Source of the DNA: Thermohalobaculum sp039033215 | GTDB lineage: Bacteria; Pseudomonadota; Alphaproteobacteria; Rhodobacterales; Rhodobacteraceae | DNA: 12,045 nucleotides | NCBI GenBank assembly: GCA_039033215.1 | Contig: JBCCDA010000118.1 | Location: 1-12,045 of the forward strand | Direction of reading: 5' to 3' | Part shown: one piece after another, positions 1 to 6,969 of the stretch | Numbering within the stretch: the stretch's first letter is position 1 | Layout: each line of letters begins with the position of its first letter | Position numbers and translations under genes: made by a program | Notes under the pieces: model-generated | What the model saw: the letters and a program-made list of their open reading frames with translations, nothing else | The model's database searches: none | What the model was told of the DNA's origin: nothing

Positions 1-48
1 AGACTACGAATCTGGGGGTCGGGGGTTCGAATCCTCCCCGGCGCGCCA
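1..48 (+). tRNA. tRNA-Arg (anticodon ACG), 3' part only
   Basis: The window opens inside a tRNA. The anticodon loop CTACGAA (bases 4-10) holds ACG, flanked by AGA and TCT of the anticodon stem. A T-arm follows with the loop TTCGAAT closed by GGGGG/CCTCC, which includes one G-U pair. The 3' acceptor strand and discriminator base are followed by an encoded CCA ending at 48. The 5' half (D-arm and 5' acceptor strand) lies before the window. The ACG anticodon, with A34 normally deaminated to inosine, reads CGU/CGC/CGA arginine codons. Only 17 bases separate it from the stop codon of the convergent pncB, and no T-rich terminator is visible in between. Confidence 0.9.
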
Positions 49-65
49 TCCTCGACCAGAGACCT

Positions 66-1358
66 TCAGACGACGACGCCGAGGTCTTCTTGCTGTCCAA
101 TTTCGAACACGCGCTGGTACCGTGCGACTTCTTCCTGAGGTCCCATCGCTTTTGACGGGTTGTCGGACAGTTTCACTGTCGGGCGCCCGTCGGCGGAGAC
201 GACTTTGCAGACCAGGCTGAACGGGTCGAGCCCGCCATCCGGGGCCAGCCCGCGAAAGTCGTTCGTCAGCAGTGTGCCCCAGCCGAAGCCCAGGAGCACT
301 CGGCCCGCGAAGTGCCAGTAAAGCCGGCGGATCTCGCTGACGTCCAGGCCGTCGGAGAAGATCATCAGTTTTTGTGCCGGATCCTGACCACGCTCCTCCC
401 ACCAGCGGATTGCGGTCTCGCCCACCGTGATCGGATCACCCGAGTCGACGCGGATCCCTGTCCAATAGGCCAACCACGGGGGCGCGTTCTTGAGGAAGTT
501 TTCGGTCCCAAAGGTGTCGGGGAGGATGATCAGCAGGTTGCCCGCATAGTCCTTCTGCCACTTCTCCTGGACGCGATAGGGCGCCTGAGCAAGATCCTGG
601 TCGTTACGGGCCAGCGCGGCATGCACCATGGGTAGTTCGTGCGCATTGGTGCCCACGGCCTCGACCTCGCGGCGCATCGCGATCAGACAGTTCGACGTTC
701 CCGTGAACTTCTCGCCCAACCCCTCGATCATCGCCTGGACGCACCAGTCCTGCCAGAGAAAGCCGTGCCGCCGCCGCGAGCCGAAGTCGGCGATCCGGAG
801 ACCGTCGAGATCGCGCAGCGCCGCGATCTTGTCCCATACCCGGCTCATCGCCTGGGCATAGAGGACCTGGAGCTCGAACTTACCCATGTGCTTGAGCACG
901 GCGCGCGAGCGCAGCTCCATCAGCACGGCGAGCGCCGGGATCTCCCACATCATGGTCTCGACCCAGCGGCCTTCGAACGTCAGCTCGTACTGATCGCCGC
1001 GGCGTTCGAGATGGTAGTCGGGAAAGCGAAATCCCTCGAACCAGTCCATGAAGTCAGGCTCGAACATCCAGAGCTTGCCGTAGAACGTATTGCCCCGCAG
1101 CCAGGTGCTTTCCCCGCGCGAGAGCGTGAGCGATTTGATGTGGTCGAGCTGTTCGCGGAGTTCTCCCTCGTCGATCAGGCGTGCAAGAGGCACGTTCGAC
1201 GAGCGATTGATCACGCTGAAAGTCACCCGCGTGTCGCGATTGTGGCGCAGCACAGACTGCGCCATCAGCAGCTTGTAGAAGTCCGTATCGATCACCGAGC
1301 GCACGATCGGATCGATCTTGAAGTTGTGGTTGTGGACGCGCGTGGCGATATCGGTCAT
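66..1358 (-). CDS. pncB: nicotinate phosphoribosyltransferase (NAD salvage)
   Basis: The 430-residue protein converts nicotinate and PRPP to nicotinate mononucleotide with ATP hydrolysis, the Preiss-Handler entry to NAD in the cytoplasm. Visible family features are the N-terminal VIDTDFYKLLMAQ (residues 22-34), GTSNCLIAMRREVEAVGTNAHELPM (about 220-244, with the conserved GTxAHE histidine at 240, which I take to be the family's phosphorylated histidine), DTFGTENFL (281-289), RVDSGDP (303-309), FSDGLDV (334-340) and GFGWGTLLTNDF (357-368). The length fits the bacterial PncB family (about 400-435). The frame is open 39 codons further upstream, but that extension is arginine-rich and unlike the family, so the ATG at 1358 is chosen; only a weak GAG-type ribosome site precedes it. 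The gene is convergent with the tRNA and divergent from glnK. Confidence 0.95.
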   Translation of the reverse strand: MTDIATRVHNHNFKIDPIVRSVIDTDFYKLLMAQSVLRHNRDTRVTFSVINRSSNVPLARLIDEGELREQLDHIKSLTLSRGESTWLRGNTFYGKLWMFEPDFMDWFEGFRFPDYHLERRGDQYELTFEGRWVETMMWEIPALAVLMELRSRAVLKHMGKFELQVLYAQAMSRVWDKIAALRDLDGLRIADFGSRRRHGFLWQDWCVQAMIEGLGEKFTGTSNCLIAMRREVEAVGTNAHELPMVHAALARNDQDLAQAPYRVQEKWQKDYAGNLLIILPDTFGTENFLKNAPPWLAYWTGIRVDSGDPITVGETAIRWWEERGQDPAQKLMIFSDGLDVSEIRRLYWHFAGRVLLGFGWGTLLTNDFRGLAPDGGLDPFSLVCKVVSADGRPTVKLSDNPSKAMGPQEEVARYQRVFEIGQQEDLGVVV

Positions 1359-1468
1359 CGGCTGGGCTCGGTCAGTCACTGTTCCTCGATCATGCACAGA
1401 AATGAGGTCCGGTCGATGATTGCGTTGCAGGGCTGCCGCATCAGCGCGCTGCCGGCGCCGCCGATTTG

Positions 1469-1485
1469 TGCACATTTTTTAGGCA
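1469..1485. promoter_or_regulatory. NtrC-like enhancer site 1 (distal)
   Basis: The 17-base element TGCACATTTTTTAGGCA resembles the enteric NtrC dyad TGCACTATTTTGGTGCA (12 of 17 positions by eye) and has the same outer TGC/GCA arms and T-rich centre. Its centre is about 150 bases upstream of the start site predicted from the sigma-54 promoter, a normal enhancer distance for NtrC. Binding is inferred from sequence and position only. Confidence 0.5.
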
Positions 1486-1496
1486 GGTCGGTCTCC

Positions 1497-1513
1497 TGCA
1501 TATTGTGCGTGCA
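1497..1513. promoter_or_regulatory. NtrC-like enhancer site 2 (proximal)
   Basis: The element TGCATATTGTGCGTGCA has the same 17-base length and TGCA/TGCA ends as the NtrC dyad (11 of 17 matches by eye). Its centre lies 28 bases from that of the distal site and about 120 bases upstream of the predicted start. A pair of sites on roughly the same helix face 100-150 bases upstream is the classical arrangement at nitrogen-regulated promoters such as enteric glnA. Confidence 0.5.
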
Positions 1514-1600
1514 TGGGGGCCTGACTTCAGGATGCAACCTATACATGAAGGTCATCTTAAACATCAGATAAATTTGGCAAAACTCGGTTGCACCCCAGAC

Positions 1601-1616
1601 TGGCACGCTTCTTGTA
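1601..1616 (+). promoter_or_regulatory. sigma-54 (RpoN) -24/-12 promoter of glnK-amtB
   Basis: TGGCACG, four bases, then TTGTA matches the sigma-54 consensus TGGCACG-N4-TTGCA at all but one base; the -12 GC is GT here. The GG of the -24 element is at 1602-1603 and the -12 element is at 1612-1616. Transcription should start near 1627, about 40 bases before the glnK start codon. With the two upstream NtrC-like dyads this predicts activation under nitrogen limitation. Confidence 0.85.
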
Positions 1617-1665
1617 TGATCAATGGACAGGTAGCAACAAGCACCACAATAGTCGGGGAGCAGCA

Positions 1666-2004
1666 ATGAAGCTGGTTATCGCAGTGATTAAGCCTTTCAA
1701 GCTCGAGGAAGTGCGCACCGTGCTCTCGGGCCAGGGGGTCCAGGGCATGATGGTTTCCGAGGTCAAGGGCTTCGGTCGTCAATCGGGACACACAGAGATC
1801 TATCGCGGCGCCGAATACACGGTGAACTTCGTGCCGAAACTCAAGCTCGAGATCGTGGTCAACGACGATCAGGTCGACTCGGTGGTCGATGCGATCGCCA
1901 AGACGGCCCAGACCGGCAAGATCGGCGACGGCAAGATCTTCGTTATCAACGTCGAGCAGACGGTGCGTGTGCGTACCGGCGAGCGCGATGCAGACGCGGT
2001 CTGA
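1666..2004 (+). CDS. glnK: PII nitrogen-regulatory protein GlnK
   Basis: This 112-residue protein is a typical PII signal transducer. It is trimeric and cytoplasmic, binds ATP/ADP and 2-oxoglutarate, and plugs the ammonium channel AmtB when nitrogen is plentiful. It begins MKLVIAVIKPFKLEEV. The T-loop contains the uridylylation tyrosine, Tyr51, in YRGAEY (46-51). The B-loop TGKIGDGKIFV and the C-terminal RTGERDADAV are also standard. The frame is open before 1666, but the ATG there starts the canonical PII N-terminus and has GGGGAG shortly upstream. Adjacency to amtB, 42 bases downstream, supports GlnK rather than GlnB. Expression is probably driven by the sigma-54 promoter at 1601-1616. Confidence 0.96.
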   Translation: MKLVIAVIKPFKLEEVRTVLSGQGVQGMMVSEVKGFGRQSGHTEIYRGAEYTVNFVPKLKLEIVVNDDQVDSVVDAIAKTAQTGKIGDGKIFVINVEQTVRVRTGERDADAV

Positions 2005-2046
2005 TCCCAGGCCAAACATCCAACAAAACACGTGAGGGATAACACA

Positions 2047-3414
<1,368 letters not shown>

Positions 3415-3431
3415 TCTATCGGATCCCCAGT

Positions 3432-3450
3432 GGGGGCCATGTTGGCCCCC
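3432..3450. other. hairpin between the amtB stop and the terminator
   Basis: GGGGGCC (3432-3438), loop ATGTT, GGCCCCC (3444-3450) forms a perfect 7-bp GC stem eight bases before the terminator stem. It has no T-tract of its own. It may protect the 3' end of the glnK-amtB mRNA or assist termination; this is inferred from structure only. Confidence 0.6.
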
Positions 3451-3457
3451 GACCTAC

Positions 3458-3484
3458 AACCCGGGCTACGGCCCGGGTTTTTTT
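3458..3484 (+). terminator. rho-independent terminator of glnK-amtB
   Basis: A perfect 9-bp stem AACCCGGGC/GCCCGGGTT (3458-3466 with 3471-3479) encloses the loop TACG and runs into seven Ts (3478-3484), with more Ts after a single G. The loop is a C(UACG)G tetraloop, a member of the exceptionally stable UNCG class. The position 44 bases after the amtB stop fits the end of the unit. Confidence 0.92.
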
Positions 3485-3898
3485 GTTTGGCCTGCCCGGT
3501 GGCGCCCTTGCACCGGATGGTTGGACCGCAACCGGGTGTAGCGCAGCGGGTGCGCCCGAGCCTGGGAGGATCCGGCAGGAGAGGATCCACATCACGCGGT
3601 CGCAGCGTGATGATCTCGCTGATGAAGATCCTCATCAAACTTCTATCAAATTGCATATGCGGTGAGGATTGACAGAGATCCGGCAGCGTTTGGCGGCGCA
3701 GGCGAGACGTCTTGCCGGTCCAGTCAAACGCGCATCGGCGCAGCGGAGGGGCCGTGGCAGGTGCCGCTGGCGCGTCCGGAACTGCCGCTTCGCAAAGGTG
3801 AACTTGGCATGTCTGCCGGGCGTCAGGCGGTGCGCCGTGCCGCGTTCCAGCGCGCGCTGCCTGTCCTGGGGGCGCGCCTGCGGGCGGATGCCGCGGCG
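3485..3898. other. 414-base gap without a convincing gene; contains paired hairpins
   Basis: No frame here has the combination of start, ribosome site and recognisable sequence. Visible structure: CATCACGC/GCGTGATG (3590-3597 with 3605-3612, 7-base loop), then GATGA/TCATC (3621-3625 with 3632-3636), then an AT-rich stretch ending in the palindrome GCATATGC (3653-3660). GTGAGG precedes a TTG at 3669 that opens a 91-codon frame, and another frame opens at 3662; both are arginine- or alanine-rich, run into the antisense of tcuB and look like GC-driven open frames. It also serves as the 3' region of tcuB, where no clear terminator is visible on the minus strand. Confidence 0.5.
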
Positions 3899-4993
3899 CT
3901 ATCTGCGGGCTGCATGCATTTTAAGCAGGGCGGCAAACCGGTAGATGCCGTGGACGAATTTTCCGTAGGGAAGCGTGACGAAGAACGCCAGTACGACACC
4001 AAGGTGCACGGCCAGCAGCCAGCCCATCGCCGAGGTATGGCGAAACAACAGAAGCGCGATCCCCGTAAGCGACACGAAGAACAGCAACCCTATGAAGCCG
4101 GTGTCCATGCCCCACCGGCGTGTGCCCTCAGGTGCGGGGTCGGTGCGCAGCTTGATCCAGAGGAGTGCCGCAGGCCCGACCAACAGTCCGATGCCGCCAA
4201 TGGTGCCCAGCACGACGGGGGCCGAGTACCAGCTATAGGGTGCCTCCCACCCCAGGAAGTAGTGCATCAGCGTGCCGAGCGAGGTCGAGGCAAAGCACAG
4301 CAGGAATCCCCACATCGTCATGGTGTGGGCGTGGCGTCGGGACTGGCTGTAACCTTCGTCCACATCGTTGCAGCCGCCGCCATAGCTGCCGAGGTGCCGT
4401 GTCGATCCGGCGTCCTTGAAGGCACCAACCCAGGCGTTGAGCGGGATCGGACCGCCGCCGGTGGATTTCCAGAAGGATCGCACGCTGAGGATCATGGCCA
4501 GGATCGCCCAGCCGAAGGTCGCGCCGCCCAGGGCGACCATCGTGTTGTGGGGGATGACGGCGTAGAATGCGCCTTCGCCGGTGTGCACACCGGTCATGAC
4601 GGTGCCGTCGACCAGCAGCATCGCGCCCAGCAGGGTGGCGATCAGGATCAGCGACGTGGCCAGCGCGATGATTGCCCCGTTCCTCTCGAACGCGCGGCCA
4701 AAGCCCTTGGGAAATGCGTGCTCGGCGTAGCTCTCGACGCGGAGGTCGGCTAAGGTCGCGGGCAGGTTCACCCCGAACGGATGAGGCGGCGCGTACTGGC
4801 AGGCGTGCCAGCAGCCCTTGCAGTTGTGGCATAGGTTCGCGAGGTAGCTCAGGTCGCCATCGTTGAATGACCTGCGCGCGAACATCTCCGGAAACACGGG
4901 ACAGTAGCTCTCGCAGTAGCGGCAGGCGTTGCAGATCTCCGCCACGCGGCGGGCCTCGGCCGTGGTGGTGAGCGGTCCTTCGGTGTCCAGCAT
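3899..4993 (-). CDS. tcuB: tricarballylate utilization iron-sulfur membrane protein TcuB
   Basis: The 364-residue protein is thought to re-oxidise the flavin of TcuA and pass electrons to the membrane quinone pool. The N-terminal part carries two complete ferredoxin-type cluster motifs: C21-x2-C24-x2-C27-x3-C31-P and C55-x2-C58-x2-C61-x3-C65. About six membrane segments follow, beginning with IIALATSLILIATLLGAMLLV, with histidines (for example HAHTMTMW and LMHYF) that could bind haem. Length is close to that of Salmonella TcuB (about 380). The frame is open far upstream of 4993, but that part is antisense-like and overlaps tcuA; the ATG at 4993 has GGAGAGG and AGGACA upstream and begins the family sequence. 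It follows tcuA by 107 bases on the same strand. Confidence 0.92.
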   Translation of the reverse strand: MLDTEGPLTTTAEARRVAEICNACRYCESYCPVFPEMFARRSFNDGDLSYLANLCHNCKGCWHACQYAPPHPFGVNLPATLADLRVESYAEHAFPKGFGRAFERNGAIIALATSLILIATLLGAMLLVDGTVMTGVHTGEGAFYAVIPHNTMVALGGATFGWAILAMILSVRSFWKSTGGGPIPLNAWVGAFKDAGSTRHLGSYGGGCNDVDEGYSQSRRHAHTMTMWGFLLCFASTSLGTLMHYFLGWEAPYSWYSAPVVLGTIGGIGLLVGPAALLWIKLRTDPAPEGTRRWGMDTGFIGLLFFVSLTGIALLLFRHTSAMGWLLAVHLGVVLAFFVTLPYGKFVHGIYRFAALLKMHAARR

Positions 4994-5051
4994 CTTGTCC
5001 TGTCCTCTCCGTTGGGCGCCTCGCGGTCCCGGGTGCGGCTTGTTCGCACCT

Positions 5052-5100
5052 GCCGGGCACATGCCCGGCCTGCCGCGTTGGCGGCGGGACCGCCGGTCCC
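5052..5100 (-). other. two hairpins in the tcuA-tcuB spacer
   Basis: Directly after the tcuA stop the minus-strand transcript can form a 6-bp stem from GGGACC/GGTCCC (5086-5091 with 5095-5100, 3-base loop), then a 7-bp stem from GCCGGGC/GCCCGGC (5052-5058 with 5063-5069, loop ACAT). Neither has a T-tract, so these are more likely mRNA-stabilising or processing elements that set the tcuA:tcuB ratio than terminators. The function is inferred. Confidence 0.5.
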
Positions 5101-6495
5101 CTAGTTTCTCACATATCCCGCTGCGGACTGGCCGGCCTTGCGTCCGAACACCGACCCAATCGTGATCCCGATCCCGGCCAGATACCCTTGGCCCAGCACA
5201 TTGCCCGCCATGATCTCGCCGGCCGCCCAGATGTTCGCCGCGGGCTTGCCATCGGCCATCTGCACCTTCGCACCCTCGTCGACCGCGACGCCCATGTAGG
5301 TGAACGTGATCCCGGGGCGCATCGGGTAGGCGTAGAAGGGGGGCTGATCCAATGGCCGCGCCCAGTTTGTCTTGTCCTGCGACAGCCCTTCGGTTCGGCA
5401 ACCGTCATGGACCGTGTGGTCGAACGCGCCGGGCACACAGGCCGCGTTGTAGTCACGCACCGTCTTGGCCAGCGCCGCCACATCCAGTCCCAGCGCCGCC
5501 GCCAGCCCCTCGACCGTGTCAGACTGAATCGGCGGGTACAACGACGGCATGAACAGCTCCAGCGACTTCGCGTCGATGATGGAATAGGCGATCTGATCCG
5601 GCTGCTGCGCGATCAGGCGTCCCCAGATGGCATAGCGCTTGGGCCAGAAGTCCTCGCCTTCGTCATAGAACCGCTGGGCGTCCCGGTTGACCATGATCGA
5701 GAACGGCACCGAGTCGATCCGGCTCACGATCCCCGCGTCGAACTTGGGTGCCCGTGCGTCCAGCGCGATGGCATGGCACTGATCCGCCTCCGCCACGCGC
5801 TCCATCCCGGCGGCCAGGAGCTCCTTCAACAGCGTGCCCTGCGCATATTCCGTTCCACGGATCGTGAAGTTCCGCGCGGCAGGCCCCCAGGCCTCCTCCA
5901 GCCACTCGAGGTTTGCCTGGAAACCGCCCGAGGCCACGGCGAGCGCGCGTGCCCTCACGACCGTATCGAACCCCCGGTGCCGTAGGCGCGCGGCGTTGAA
6001 GAACCCATCCTCGATCTCCAGACCCGTGATCTCGGCATCATAGAGGACATGGACCCCCTGCGCCTCGGCATGGCGGTACAAGGCATTCAGCAGCGCCTTG
6101 CCTCCGCCCAGGAAAAACGGGTTCGTGCGCCCCAGCGATAGCGTGCCGCCCAGCGCGCCCTGAAACCGCACACCGCGCTCGCCCATCCACTTCGCGATAT
6201 GGCGGCTTTCATCAATGGTCATCCGGGCAAGCCGCTCATTCGTCTTGCCGCCCGTCACCCGCATCAGGTCGTCGAGGTACTCGTCCAGCGTATAGGCCCC
6301 GGTCAGCACCTCGGTCGGTTCGTCATGGGCCGCGCGGTGGTTGCGCACGTGGCGCGAGTTGCCGCCCCGAAAACCCTTGGGCGCGGCTTCGCAGACGAGG
6401 ACGCTCAGCCCCCGCTCCGCCGCCTCGATCGCGGCGCAGAGCGCTGCGTTGCCGCCCCCCGCCACCAGCAGGTCATAGGATCCCAGATCGGACAT
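5101..6495 (-). CDS. tcuA: FAD-dependent tricarballylate dehydrogenase TcuA
   Basis: The 464-residue flavoprotein oxidises tricarballylate to cis-aconitate, which enters the TCA cycle; it belongs to the succinate dehydrogenase/fumarate reductase flavoprotein superfamily. The N-terminal FAD-binding stretch is YDLLVAGGGNAALCAAIEAAERG (7-29), in the GGGNAAL form typical of TcuA, followed by GGNSRHVRNHRAAHD. A substrate/capping region with GRTNPFFLGGGKALL follows, and the C-terminal FAD-contact motif AAGEIMAGNVLGQGYLAG starts at about residue 424. The ATG at 6495 is preceded by GAGGAGAAG; the open frame upstream is not family-like and would cover the promoter palindrome. tcuB lies downstream. No transporter (tcuC) or LysR regulator (tcuR) is in view, unlike the Salmonella locus. 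A related 3-ketosteroid-type dehydrogenase is possible but less likely given tcuB. Confidence 0.92.
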   Translation of the reverse strand: MSDLGSYDLLVAGGGNAALCAAIEAAERGLSVLVCEAAPKGFRGGNSRHVRNHRAAHDEPTEVLTGAYTLDEYLDDLMRVTGGKTNERLARMTIDESRHIAKWMGERGVRFQGALGGTLSLGRTNPFFLGGGKALLNALYRHAEAQGVHVLYDAEITGLEIEDGFFNAARLRHRGFDTVVRARALAVASGGFQANLEWLEEAWGPAARNFTIRGTEYAQGTLLKELLAAGMERVAEADQCHAIALDARAPKFDAGIVSRIDSVPFSIMVNRDAQRFYDEGEDFWPKRYAIWGRLIAQQPDQIAYSIIDAKSLELFMPSLYPPIQSDTVEGLAAALGLDVAALAKTVRDYNAACVPGAFDHTVHDGCRTEGLSQDKTNWARPLDQPPFYAYPMRPGITFTYMGVAVDEGAKVQMADGKPAANIWAAGEIMAGNVLGQGYLAGIGITIGSVFGRKAGQSAAGYVRN

Positions 6496-6523
6496 TCGTC
6501 TCGTCTTCTCCTCACGTTGATTT

Positions 6524-6552
6524 TCTGTATGCAATTGTATACAGTGCGTCAA
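6524..6552 (-). promoter_or_regulatory. putative sigma-70-type promoter of tcuA
   Basis: On the minus strand TTGACG (6552-6547) is followed after 17 bases by TACAGA (6529-6524). The -35 matches consensus at five of six bases and the -10 only weakly. The start would be near 6517, leaving a short leader of about 22 bases that still contains the ribosome site. The spacer is almost entirely occupied by the palindrome at 6525-6544. Confidence 0.4.
6525..6544. promoter_or_regulatory. 20-bp near-perfect palindrome, likely operator for tcuA and the divergent small ORF
   Basis: CTGTATGCAATTGTATACAG matches its own reverse complement at 18 of 20 positions (one symmetric mismatch pair). Its core resembles the ATTGTATACAA-type sites bound by GntR-family (FCD subgroup) regulators, which commonly control organic-acid catabolism; that link is inference, and LysR or other dimers remain possible. 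It sits 30 bases upstream of the tcuA start codon and 31 bases upstream of the start of the divergent ORF, so one protein could control both. Confidence 0.7.
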
Positions 6553-6575
6553 TCACCAACGGTACGGAGGTCGTC

Positions 6576-6785
6576 ATGCTGGATGTCCAAGCCCCAACCG
6601 ACCGCGCCCGCACGGCCTTGCGAGGCGCCTATGCCGAGCTCACGCAGGAGATCCGGGAGTATCCGGTGCCGATCTCTGGCTGCGATGCGCAATACAATCA
6701 TCTGTTGGCCGAGCGTCGGCGGGTGCACGCGGCCCTCGAAGCACTTGATGCGCCCATTCACATTCCAACCCCGCGGGCACCCTGA
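6576..6785 (+). CDS. small conserved-looking protein of unknown function (69 residues)
   Basis: I do not recognise a named family. The ATG at 6576 has an excellent ribosome site CGGAGGT four bases upstream, and the frame shows normal GC-rich codon use. The protein is soluble, with no signal peptide or membrane segment; residues 8-29 and 40-58 are predicted helical (the latter rich in Glu/Arg/Ala, coiled-coil-like), linked by REYPVPISGCDAQYNHLL. A helical hairpin built around the YPxPIxGCDxQ stretch is a reasonable guess. It is divergent from tcuA across a shared palindrome, and a candidate terminator follows 42 bases after its stop. It could be independent of the tcu genes. A chance frame is unlikely given the ribosome site and length. 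Confidence 0.7.
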   Translation: MLDVQAPTDRARTALRGAYAELTQEIREYPVPISGCDAQYNHLLAERRRVHAALEALDAPIHIPTPRAP

Positions 6786-6827
6786 TGTCTGGCACTTCGG
6801 GTTGGTCCGGGTGCCGCGCCCGAGAAC

Positions 6828-6846
6828 AAATCCGGGACGGATTTTT
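6828..6846 (+). terminator. candidate intrinsic terminator after the small ORF
   Basis: AAATCCG/CGGATTT (6828-6834 with 6838-6844, loop GGA) forms a 7-bp stem whose 3' side merges with five Ts (6842-6846). The stem is short and AT-ended, so termination would be modest. A separate 7-bp GC hairpin CGCGGGC/GCCCGCG lies at 6874-6891 without Ts. Confidence 0.5.
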
Positions 6847-6969
6847 CGAGGGGTATGTCTTCACCGGACCGCTCGCGGGCCGGTGCCCGCGTGACTCGGC
6901 GGCCTGTGGATAACCGAACACAACCGGAACACTCTTTCCTCAACGCCGCCGGCGGGTTAGGGTGCCGGG

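Noticed and set aside
1359..1475. 39-residue N-terminal extension of pncB
   Set aside because: It is Arg-rich and unlike the family; the family N-terminus begins at the ATG at 1358.
2005..2046. Riboswitch or extra gene between glnK and amtB
   Set aside because: Only 42 bases with a ribosome site; nothing structured was seen.
3662..4753. 363-codon open frame on the plus strand over the tcuB antisense
   Set aside because: Most of it mirrors tcuB; its amino-acid composition is that of a shadow frame. Only its first 80 codons lie outside tcuB and were kept as an uncertain remark.
4994..5401. 136-residue N-terminal extension of tcuB
   Set aside because: It overlaps tcuA in another frame and is a GC shadow; the ATG at 4993 has a ribosome site and starts the family sequence.
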